Positions 14,111 through 20,717 of a stretch of DNA of 64,000 nt are shown one piece after another. How positions within the stretch are numbered: position 1 is the stretch's first letter; each line of letters begins with the position of its first letter. The position numbers were made by a program, and so were the translations under genes. The notes below the pieces were generated by a model. That model did not search any database. It was not told the DNA's origin and was given only the letters and a program-made list of their open reading frames with translations. Source of the stretch: an uncultured Marmoricola sp. Lineage in GTDB: Bacteria > Actinomycetota > Actinomycetes > Propionibacteriales > Nocardioidaceae. Where the stretch lies: positions 1-64,000 of the forward strand of contig CALMLL010000033.1 in the NCBI GenBank assembly GCA_937868075.1, given 5' to 3'.

Positions 14111-15274
14111 TCAGTCGGGTTCGGCTCCGGCCACGAGGACGTCCAGCGGGACCGGGCGGCGGGTGGCGGTCGGGGTGCGGCCGGTGGTCAGCCATGAGCG
14201 ACGGGCGCTGTAGAGGGCGCGATAGGTCTTGCGTCCAGCGCGCTGCCGATGCGGGTTCGGTGGGGCGGTGGTCAGGGTCACCGGGTCGCCGTCGCCGGGG
14301 GCCGCTCCGGTGGTGCCGCTCAGGGTGAGGATCAGGTGCCCGGCATGCACGGTCGCGGAGGTCACGGAGGCGGTGAAGGGGGCCGCGCTGGTGGCTGGGC
14401 CACCGACCCAGCCTGTGAGCGCGTTGCCGGGTCGCAGCCGGGAGTCCAACCGGGTGCAGGTGACCTCGACCCTTTTCAGCTTGTCTCCCAGCGGCTTGGC
14501 GGTCCCGGTGACCACGTGCCCGGTGTGCACGGCGCGACGGCGGCAGATCGGGTCAGTCAGCAGGGCGGCGGCGTACAGGTCGGCGGCGTCGCAGCGAGAG
14601 CGCAGGCCGAGGGCGGCTCGGCTGGTGCTGTCGGGGCGTCGCCAGTCCAGACCGTCGCTGTGCTCGCTCTGGGCTGACCCGTAAGACCACACGTCGTCCT
14701 CGGCCAGCACGTCCAGCCAAGGCAGCGGCGGGCCAGCGGTGAGCAGTGCGTACAGGTCGAGCAGGCCGGTCACCGAGTCGTCGGGGATGCCGAGCCATGA
14801 GCGCCACGGGCCGGGATGGTGCTCGGCGGCGGGGTCAGTGCCGAGGGTCCAGCGGGTGCGGCAGGCGCTCAGGGTGTCCACGACGGCGCGACCGGCCGGA
14901 TAGTCGGCGCGGTCGCGCCACCACGCGATGTGCGCAGCGACGGTGTCGGCGTCACTGTCCGGGGCGGCAGTCAGCGCGAGACGATAGAGGCTGCCCAAGG
15001 TGGCCGGGTCGTCGGTGACAAGGGTGGCCGGGGACGAGGCGGCGAGGGTGACCCCGAGCGCGCCGAGCAGGTCCAGCGCGGCGTGTCCGGTGGCGGTGGC
15101 TGGTCGCTGGCCGGGTGCGGCGGCGGTGACCGTGATCTGGTCCCCGCGACGGCGAGCCCGCACGGCAACCGGGTGCAGGACGCCGGCCACAGGCGCGTGC
15201 ATCAGGCGCGGCACGGCGTGGCCGCTGGTCGCGGCGCGCAGCCGCTGGCCCAGGTCAAACCACTCGGCAGTCAT
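14111..15274 (-). CDS. Hypothetical protein, 387 aa
   Basis: Begins MTAEWFDLGQRLRAATSGHA; its ATG overlaps the stop of the 65-residue gene (ATGA), so the two are co-translated under promoter I. Rich in Ala, Thr and Asp; middle WWRDRADYPAGRAVVDTLSA, then TCTRLDSRLRPGNALTGWVG and a basic C-terminus (RKTYRALYSARRSWLTTGR). No membrane segment, nucleotide-binding motif or known family is seen. It sits between a damage-inducible helicase and the MoxR/VWA pair. Confidence 0.65.
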   Translation of the reverse strand: MTAEWFDLGQRLRAATSGHAVPRLMHAPVAGVLHPVAVRARRRGDQITVTAAAPGQRPATATGHAALDLLGALGVTLAASSPATLVTDDPATLGSLYRLALTAAPDSDADTVAAHIAWWRDRADYPAGRAVVDTLSACRTRWTLGTDPAAEHHPGPWRSWLGIPDDSVTGLLDLYALLTAGPPLPWLDVLAEDDVWSYGSAQSEHSDGLDWRRPDSTSRAALGLRSRCDAADLYAAALLTDPICRRRAVHTGHVVTGTAKPLGDKLKRVEVTCTRLDSRLRPGNALTGWVGGPATSAAPFTASVTSATVHAGHLILTLSGTTGAAPGDGDPVTLTTAPPNPHRQRAGRKTYRALYSARRSWLTTGRTPTATRRPVPLDVLVAGAEPD

Positions 15275-15468
15275 GACTGGCTCACCGCTCCCGTGATCGG
15301 CTCGGTCAGCGGGGCGGCGGCGTTCCAACCGTCGCGGACGGCGGCTGCAGCCGGGACCGAGGCCGGCAGGACGCCGGTGGCGACGACGAGCAGGTCATCG
15401 ACGTTCAGCTCGGTGCCGACGAGCAGCCTCTCGGCGTGCTCACGCAGCGCAGGGTCGAGTGTGGTCAT
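15271..15468 (-). CDS. Small hypothetical protein, 65 aa
   Basis: MTTLDPALREHAERLLVGTE..., helical with an Ala-rich second half, ending AVSQS. The ATG at 15468 is preceded by GAGAAGGGCATTCATGCC; a TTG codon further up is also in frame. First gene of a two-gene unit under promoter I, coupled to the 387-residue protein. Unknown function. Confidence 0.6.
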   Translation of the reverse strand: MTTLDPALREHAERLLVGTELNVDDLLVVATGVLPASVPAAAAVRDGWNAAAPLTEPITGAVSQS

Positions 15469-15479
15469 GGCATGAATGC

Positions 15480-15554
15480 CCTTCTCGTTCAACGATGGTC
15501 AGCCGTTGTATGGGTTGGTGAGAGTCACTGTAGGCGGGAGCACCGACACCGGGT
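15480..15554. repeat. 75 bp duplicated promoter-leader (copy 2 of 2)
   Basis: Matches 14024-14098 and carries promoter I. Confidence 0.75.
15527..15549 (-). promoter_or_regulatory. PafBC/RecA-NDp-type promoter, copy I
   Basis: Minus strand GTGTCGGTG-N8-TACAGT, 58 bp before the ATG at 15468. Confidence 0.7.
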
Positions 15555-15572
15555 CGGCGCTCCCGCCCAACG

Positions 15573-16829
15573 TCACGCGGCCGGGGGGATGTGGACCGTA
15601 GTGGCCCACTCGGGGGTGCCGTGCGGGGCGCGTTGGCTGATCACCGCGCAGACCAGCCGGGCGCGGGTCGGAGTGTCCGGCCATGGGGTGTCCCCGTCAG
15701 TCAGGACGATCACGACGTGCGGGGCCGGGGCCGAGGCCTCGGCGGCGGCGATGCCGATACGCATGTCGGTGCCCCCTCCCCCGGTCAGGTTGACCGACGT
15801 GGCCGACCGGACCCGCTGGGCGGTGGTGGCGGCGGCATCGCAGGACAGCAGCCGCACATGCTCACGGGCAACCCCGGAGGATCGCAGCACCCCGTGAACC
15901 TCGCTCATCGCGGCGTCAAGGTCGCCTTGGCTCATCGACCCGGACGTGTCCACCACGACCGAGACGATCACCGAAGGGGCGCGCATAGCGGGCTTGAGGA
16001 TGCCGGGCAGGCGACGCCGGGAGGGCCGACTGTAGGTGTAGTCCACCCGGCCTGCCCGCTCGGCCACGGCCCGGCGGACGGCAGCGCGCAACACCCGGTC
16101 CCACGGCACGGTCGGAGGCGCGAGCACCGACGCAGCCCACCGGGTCAGCCCACCGGGCACGCTCCCCCGCCCCTTGGCCTGCTCAGCCGCTTGCACGTCG
16201 TGGGCGACCCGGCGACGGACAAAGTCACCCTCGGCGGGGCTGACCGGCTCAGCGGACCCATCGGGCAGACCGACCCCGGAGGGAAGTTCACCGGGCACCG
16301 GGGGGCATCCGGACCCGGACCCGCACCCGGCCGAGTCGTCGTCGGGCAAGCCGCCACCGGAGGGGTCGCCCTCGGGCGGGACCAGCGCGGCATAGTACGT
16401 CTCCGCGAGGTCACCGTCCGAGCAGCCCAGCGCGGCCGGGGTGACGCACCCCTCGGGCAACGGGACACCGGCCGCGATCAGATCGTCGTTGATCTCGGCG
16501 TCCCCGGCCAGATTCCACGCGAGCTGATGCCTGGGCGTGGGCAGGTTGGCGGCGCGGCCCGCATGGTCGCGCAGCAGGTGCCCGACCTCGTGCAGCAGCA
16601 CGGCAGCCACGGTCGCGCTGTCCCAACGGCCCTCGCCCACCAGCAGGTCGGGGTCCATGTAGAGCCGCCACGACCCATCGACGGCGAAGGTTCCCAAGCC
16701 GGGAGCGGCGACCGGCGCGGCGGCGAACAGTGCGTGCATGAAGTAGGGGGCGCGCTCGGCAGCGACGAGACGCCCGAGCCGGAAGGCCTCCCACTCATCA
16801 GCGGCCAGCGCCCGCGTCTGGCCGCTCAT
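15573..16829 (-). CDS. VWA-like protein with N-terminal metallopeptidase-like domain
   Basis: 418 residues, start ATG overlapping the MoxR stop (ATGA). The N-terminal half has LLHEVGHLLRDHAGR near residue 78 and AGDAEINDDLI, the putative metallopeptidase fold found in front of DUF2201/VWA-like domains. An acidic Gly/Pro linker follows, and the C-terminal half has VVDTSGSMSQ near residue 291 with TGGGGTDMR and VIVLTDGDTPW, the metal-site loops of a von Willebrand A domain. Such proteins work with a MoxR ATPase. The start was chosen by coupling and because upstream sequence is out of register with the family. Confidence 0.85.
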   Translation of the reverse strand: MSGQTRALAADEWEAFRLGRLVAAERAPYFMHALFAAAPVAAPGLGTFAVDGSWRLYMDPDLLVGEGRWDSATVAAVLLHEVGHLLRDHAGRAANLPTPRHQLAWNLAGDAEINDDLIAAGVPLPEGCVTPAALGCSDGDLAETYYAALVPPEGDPSGGGLPDDDSAGCGSGSGCPPVPGELPSGVGLPDGSAEPVSPAEGDFVRRRVAHDVQAAEQAKGRGSVPGGLTRWAASVLAPPTVPWDRVLRAAVRRAVAERAGRVDYTYSRPSRRRLPGILKPAMRAPSVIVSVVVDTSGSMSQGDLDAAMSEVHGVLRSSGVAREHVRLLSCDAAATTAQRVRSATSVNLTGGGGTDMRIGIAAAEASAPAPHVVIVLTDGDTPWPDTPTRARLVCAVISQRAPHGTPEWATTVHIPPAA

Positions 16830-17929
16830 GCCGCACCAGCCGCGCTCAGGCCAGCCGCAGCCAGCACCGGGGCGAAGCGGTCCCGCACAGCGGCGGGGAC
16901 GCGGGCCGAGGACGGGCGACACGCGGCCAGCGGGCGGGCGGCGGCAGCGGACACGTCCGGTGCCCCAGCCTCGGCGGCAGCCAGCAGCGGCCCCCACGCC
17001 TTGCGCCACGCCTCGACGGTTCCGGCGCTGGCTGCCCACCCGACCACCGAGGACAGCACCGCCCACACCCGGTCGGGTCGGTCGGTCCAGTCCACCAGCG
17101 CCGGGTCCTCCACCACGGCGGCGGGATCGGGAAGATCGGCCTGCTCGCACCACGTCAGGAACTCGACCCCGACCCCTTCACCGACCAGCCCGAAGGTGAT
17201 GCCCTGCCGGGCGGCGGCGTCGTCGTCGCGCACGTTCGCCAACGCACCGGCCAGCATCGCCCACGTGCGCCGTGAGGGCCACGGCTTGCCGGTGGCCTCG
17301 GCGGTGCGCGGGAAGGTGTGCAGATGCTCGGGCTTGTGCCGGATGAACCCGGTCACCAGTGCCTTGACCGCCTCGATCCGGGTCGGGTCGGCGGTGATCG
17401 CGCGGGAGGCCGGGGGCGCGGCCCACCCGACCGTCATGCCGTCCAACCACTCATCGACCGAGGGCCGGAACTCGACGTGACAGAAGCGGTTGGCCAGCGG
17501 CGGGGAAATCTCCCACCCGTCAGCGGCCCGGTCGGGCGGATTGGCACCGGCCACCACCCGCACCCCCACCGGCAGGGTCAGGTCACCGACAGTCCGGTCC
17601 AGCGCCAGAGCCAGCATCGCGGCCTGAACAGCCGGTGGGCAGGTCGTCAACTCGTCCAGGAACAGATAGCCCGCTCCCTCGGTGGAAAGCCGACGAGCGA
17701 ACGCGGGCGGGGACAGGATCACCCCGTCATCGGTGACCAGTGGAAGGCCGGCCACATCGGCCGGTTCGCGGATCGAGCCGAGCACCGTCTCGCACGGCAC
17801 CCCCTCGGCGGCGGCGATCCCGCGCACGAGGCTGGACTTGCCCATGCCCGGGTCGGAGAGCAACAGGACCGGCACGGCGGCACGGCCGCAGGCGTCGATC
17901 ACGGTGACGGTGGTGGCGAGGTCGCTCAT
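16826..17929 (-). CDS. MoxR-family AAA ATPase
   Basis: 367 residues. Walker A SDPGMGKSSLV near residue 24, Walker B YLFLDELTTCPP near 85, sensor-1 VVAGANPPD, and PPLANRFCHVEF (arginine-finger region). MoxR ATPases remodel or activate metallo- or VWA-containing clients; the next gene encodes just such a partner, coupled by ATGA. The ATG follows CGAAAGGGGTGCGCCTG. Driven by damage-type promoter J (weak -10). The pair is a plausible chaperone, stress or defence module. Confidence 0.85.
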   Translation of the reverse strand: MSDLATTVTVIDACGRAAVPVLLLSDPGMGKSSLVRGIAAAEGVPCETVLGSIREPADVAGLPLVTDDGVILSPPAFARRLSTEGAGYLFLDELTTCPPAVQAAMLALALDRTVGDLTLPVGVRVVAGANPPDRAADGWEISPPLANRFCHVEFRPSVDEWLDGMTVGWAAPPASRAITADPTRIEAVKALVTGFIRHKPEHLHTFPRTAEATGKPWPSRRTWAMLAGALANVRDDDAAARQGITFGLVGEGVGVEFLTWCEQADLPDPAAVVEDPALVDWTDRPDRVWAVLSSVVGWAASAGTVEAWRKAWGPLLAAAEAGAPDVSAAAARPLAACRPSSARVPAAVRDRFAPVLAAAGLSAAGAA

Positions 17930-17988
17930 CAGGCGCACCCCTTTCGGGTCGTCCGGATGGTCAGTCCGGTTGTTGGTTGGTGCTTCCC

Positions 17989-18011
17989 ACCCTGCCACCG
18001 CCCACCGACAA
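17989..18011 (-). promoter_or_regulatory. PafBC/RecA-NDp-type promoter, copy J (weak -10)
   Basis: Minus strand TTGTCGGTG-N8-CAGGGT; -10 differs at the first base from TANNNT. Divergent from copy K. Confidence 0.6.
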
Positions 18012-18037
18012 CCGTTGCCGCGCAACGCGGTTCACCA

Positions 18038-18073
18038 CCCCGGGACCGGCACCCCATGCCGCCGGTCCCGGGG
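18038..18073. repeat. Hairpin with CCCCATGCC loop between divergent promoters
   Basis: CCCCGGGACCGGC and GCCGGTCCCGGGG pair around ACCCCATGCC. No gene ends here; it separates divergent promoters J and K, as 12051-12089 separates F and G. Confidence 0.65.
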
Positions 18074-18089
18074 TCTTTGGCCCTGGGCG

Positions 18090-18112
18090 TTGTCGGTGGT
18101 GGCGGCTAGTGT
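18090..18112 (+). promoter_or_regulatory. PafBC/RecA-NDp-type promoter, copy K
   Basis: Plus strand TTGTCGGTG-N8-TAGTGT, an exact consensus match, 66 bp before the DUF3846 ATG. Confidence 0.8.
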
Positions 18113-18178
18113 CGGAGATGCCAACCAAGAGCGGCGGACTGACCATCTGCCGCACCGAGACCCCGAGGAGGGGACGAG

Positions 18179-18541
18179 ATGAGCAACCTGTTTCGCGCCG
18201 TGACGATCGACGTCGAGGGCAACGCCGAGGCGGTCCAGTGGGACACCACCACCGGCACGCTCACGCACCTGCAGCGGGCCGTGGACGGCCTGGTGGACCT
18301 GGTCGCGTTGCACGAGCACGTGACCATGTGGGTCAACGACGAGGGCATCGTCAAGGGGATGCCGATGAACATCGTGGCGACCTCGATCGCTCGCGGGTTC
18401 GGCTTCACCCATCAGCCCTACTTCGGGACGGCCGTCTTCACCGGCGGCGGTGACGAGGAGGGCGAGACCCTTGGGCTGAGCGATCAGCACGTCGAGGCGC
18501 TGATGAACCTCGCCCGGCTGGCTCAGCTGCAACTGGCCTGA
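18179..18541 (+). CDS. DUF3846-like protein, 120 aa
   Basis: MSNLFRAVTIDVEGNAEAVQ..., with LQRAVDGLVDLVALHEHVTM and WVNDEGIVKGMPMNIVATSI, the pattern of DUF3846 proteins, which are common on phages and plasmids and of unknown role (some phage antirestriction-associated proteins look alike). The ATG follows GAGGAGGGGACGAG. Single-gene unit under damage promoter K and closed by a perfect hairpin. Confidence 0.75.
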   Translation: MSNLFRAVTIDVEGNAEAVQWDTTTGTLTHLQRAVDGLVDLVALHEHVTMWVNDEGIVKGMPMNIVATSIARGFGFTHQPYFGTAVFTGGGDEEGETLGLSDQHVEALMNLARLAQLQLA

Positions 18542-18547
18542 GACACC

Positions 18548-18583
18548 GGAGAGGGCCGGACGACGAGTCGTCCGGCCCTCTCC
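18548..18583. terminator. Perfect 17 bp terminator hairpin
   Basis: GGAGAGGGCCGGACGAC and GTCGTCCGGCCCTCTCC form a full stem 7 bp past the DUF3846 stop; it can also act for the converging operon ending at 18640. Confidence 0.8.
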
Positions 18584-18639
18584 CCCACCCCAGCCACGCC
18601 CAGCGGCTACCCCATGCCGGCTGTTACGGGTGCTGGTCG

Positions 18640-19479
18640 TTAGGCCGCGGGGCCGGGCATCTGCTGGGGCAGCGGGGCCGGCCAGCGGGTCGGGTCCTCC
18701 CCCTTGCCGGGGATCCCCCACTCGCGGGCCAGGACGGAGCCGGTCTGCTTCATGAAGAACGCGACGCCGGCGGTGCGGCACTCCTGCGCCAGGTCCAGTG
18801 CCCACTGGGGGTCCATGCGGCGGGCTCCGGAACCGGACTCGCCGCCGACGATCACCCAGTGCAGCTGCGGGGTCAGCAGCGTCCACGAGGAGAGGGTGAC
18901 CGGGGCCAGGAGAGGCTCCATCGACAGGAACCGGATCCGGGCGGGGGTGGCCAGCAGGATCGGGATCCGGATGTCGGCCCACTTCTGGGTCTCGACAGAG
19001 ACGCCCATCCATGCGTTGGGCAGCGGCCATGACAGGGCGGTGGCGTGCTCGGCCGGCATCGGCAGCGAACGGTTGTGGGTCAGGGACAGCATGTGATGCC
19101 AGACCTTCCACCTGAAGTCGGGTGAGGTGAGCAGGGCGCGCATCCTGGCCGGTCGCTTGGTCAGGATCTGGAAGGTGTGCGTGGGAGCCAATGCCATGAC
19201 CGCGAAGACCTGGGCGATCATCGCGCCGGGGATCTGGGCGTGGAAGAGGTCGCTCATCGAGTTGACGAAGATCATCCGGGGCCGGCGCCAGCGCAGCGGC
19301 TGGTCCAGGCGCTCGGGGCGCAGGGTGACCTCGAAGCCGCGGGGGTAGGCGGGGGTGCCGGCGAAGCGGTGGGCCACCGAGCGGGCGTAGCAGTGGTCGC
19401 AGCCTTCGGAGACCTCGGTGCAGCCGGTGACGGGGTTCCAGGTGGCCTCGGTCCAGGAGATGGCGGTGCGGTCACCCAT
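18640..19479 (-). CDS. DUF5131 (phage Gp37/Gp68-like) protein
   Basis: 279 residues starting MGDRTAISWTEATWNPVTGC. The three cysteines in TGCTEVSEGCDHCYAR and the segments RMIFVNSMSDLFH, FQILTKRPARM, WMGVSVE and WVIVGGESG define the Gp37/Gp68 (DUF5131) family, a radical-SAM-like fold found in phages and plasmids; its substrate is unsettled. Last gene of the operon that starts near 25197; its start overlaps the preceding gene by 8 bp. Confidence 0.85.
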   Translation of the reverse strand: MGDRTAISWTEATWNPVTGCTEVSEGCDHCYARSVAHRFAGTPAYPRGFEVTLRPERLDQPLRWRRPRMIFVNSMSDLFHAQIPGAMIAQVFAVMALAPTHTFQILTKRPARMRALLTSPDFRWKVWHHMLSLTHNRSLPMPAEHATALSWPLPNAWMGVSVETQKWADIRIPILLATPARIRFLSMEPLLAPVTLSSWTLLTPQLHWVIVGGESGSGARRMDPQWALDLAQECRTAGVAFFMKQTGSVLAREWGIPGKGEDPTRWPAPLPQQMPGPAA

Positions 19480-20140
19480 GGTTCACTCCGGTGCTCTCGT
19501 TGACCAGGGCCAGCCAGACGTCGGCGTGGCAGACCAGGTGGGGGGCGCACCAGCAGGCCAGGTTGCGTCCTCGCAGCACCGCAACGGCCTCCTCGACGAG
19601 GGCGGGGTTGCGGCGCAGGTAGGCGGTGAAGTGTTCGACGGCGGCCTGGTTAGCCGCGGGGGTGCGGGCCGCGGGCCGGAACGGGTTGGCCCAGCGGGTG
19701 GGTGCGGCCACCGACACGGTGTTGGGCGGCAGGGTGAACCCGGCCGACCGGGACAGCCGCACCCGGGTCGGGTGACCGGGCGCAGGCCGGTGGGTGGGCA
19801 GGGCCAGGGCGGCCTCGAAGTCGCGCGGATTCTCTCGCAGCAGCTGGAGGTCGAAGATGACGCCGGCGCGCTTGGCACGGGTCAGGTGGCCTCCCTCGCC
19901 GTAGGTGATCGGCACGGCCCCGAGCTCGAGAGCGCGCAGCCGCTTGCCGGCGGTGATGTCGAAGTGCTCGAGGGGGCTGCCGGGCTTCTGGAGCCAGGAC
20001 CGGTGCAGGCCGAGGCCTGCGGCGAAGTCGAGGAGCTCGCAGGTGGTGTCGGACATGAGGTGAGACCAGCGGCCGCGGACGGTGTGGTCGCCGTTGCGGA
20101 CGGCGGCGGCTTTCAGCATGTCGTCGACGTAGACGGTCAT
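19472..20140 (-). CDS. DUF4031-DUF4326 fusion protein
   Basis: 222 residues. MTVYVDDMLKAAAV, GRWSHLMSDTTCELLDFAAG and HFDITAGKRLRALELGAV fit DUF4031 (N-terminal half). The C-terminal half has RWANPFR, VEHFTAYLRRNPALVEEAVA and LRGRNLACWCAPHLVCHADV, the DUF4326 signature of phage proteins. Both domains are uncharacterised, often found apart and near nucleotide or DNA-modification functions. Operon member between the small 20157 gene and DUF5131. Confidence 0.8.
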   Translation of the reverse strand: MTVYVDDMLKAAAVRNGDHTVRGRWSHLMSDTTCELLDFAAGLGLHRSWLQKPGSPLEHFDITAGKRLRALELGAVPITYGEGGHLTRAKRAGVIFDLQLLRENPRDFEAALALPTHRPAPGHPTRVRLSRSAGFTLPPNTVSVAAPTRWANPFRPAARTPAANQAAVEHFTAYLRRNPALVEEAVAVLRGRNLACWCAPHLVCHADVWLALVNESTGVNHG

Positions 20141-20156
20141 CAGGTCTTCTCTCGGG

Positions 20157-20369
20157 TCAGGCGGCGCGCGGGAGGCTGGTTGGCTCTGCGGCGGTGCGCT
20201 GGGCAGCCCGGGTGTCCGCGGCGGTGGCCAGCGCGCGCAGGTGGGTGGCGTGGGCGGGGTGTCCTTGCAGGTCCAGCACGATCGCCGAGGAGCGGCAGGC
20301 GATGGCGAACCTGAGCAGGTGCCAGGCGGTATGCCCGCGCAGGGGTGGTGGTGTACCCAGGGTGGTCAT
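20157..20369 (-). CDS. Small hypothetical protein, 70 aa
   Basis: MTTLGTPPPLRGHTAWHLLR, a helical Ala-rich protein with two basic patches. Its ATG overlaps the WhiB stop (ATGA). No family recognised. Confidence 0.6.
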   Translation of the reverse strand: MTTLGTPPPLRGHTAWHLLRFAIACRSSAIVLDLQGHPAHATHLRALATAADTRAAQRTAAEPTSLPRAA

Positions 20370-20701
20370 GAGGCGCGCACCAGCAGGATCGGGTCGTCGT
20401 CGAAGACACGGGCGCGCATGGCGATGACCAGGTCGTCGAGCTGGTCGGTGATCGAGGGCGGGGCGGGCAGCTCGCTCTGGGATCGGATCTCGGCGCGGTC
20501 GTCCTCGGTGGTTCCTCCCCAGACGCCGTAGACGTCGTGCGCCAGGGCCCAGTCGCGGCACTCGTCGACGAAGGGGCAGGCCGAGCACAGTGCCAGGGCC
20601 GGGCTCGGGTCGGCGCCGATGGTGCCGGAGAAGGCGGAGGCCGCGGCCGGCGTGGGGTTCTGGCAGGCCTGGGTTCCGTCGAAGTGCGGGTAGTCGTACA
20701 T
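20366..20701 (-). CDS. WhiB-family transcriptional regulator
   Basis: 111 residues. Four cysteines, C13 and then CSACPFVDEC (C39, C42, C48), form the WhiB [4Fe-4S] site, followed by the GVWGGTTEDDR turn. WhiB proteins are actinobacteria-specific regulators that bind sigma factor region 4. It lies in the helicase operon, 16 bp after the helicase stop and coupled to the next small gene. A second WhiB is at 27046. Confidence 0.9.
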   Translation of the reverse strand: MYDYPHFDGTQACQNPTPAAASAFSGTIGADPSPALALCSACPFVDECRDWALAHDVYGVWGGTTEDDRAEIRSQSELPAPPSITDQLDDLVIAMRARVFDDDPILLVRAS

Positions 20702-20717
20702 GGTTTTCTCCTTGGGG

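Noticed and set aside
19705-19730. TGTCGGTGG inside the DUF4326 gene as a damage promoter
   Set aside because: Within coding sequence, no TANNNT at the right distance, no gene start downstream.
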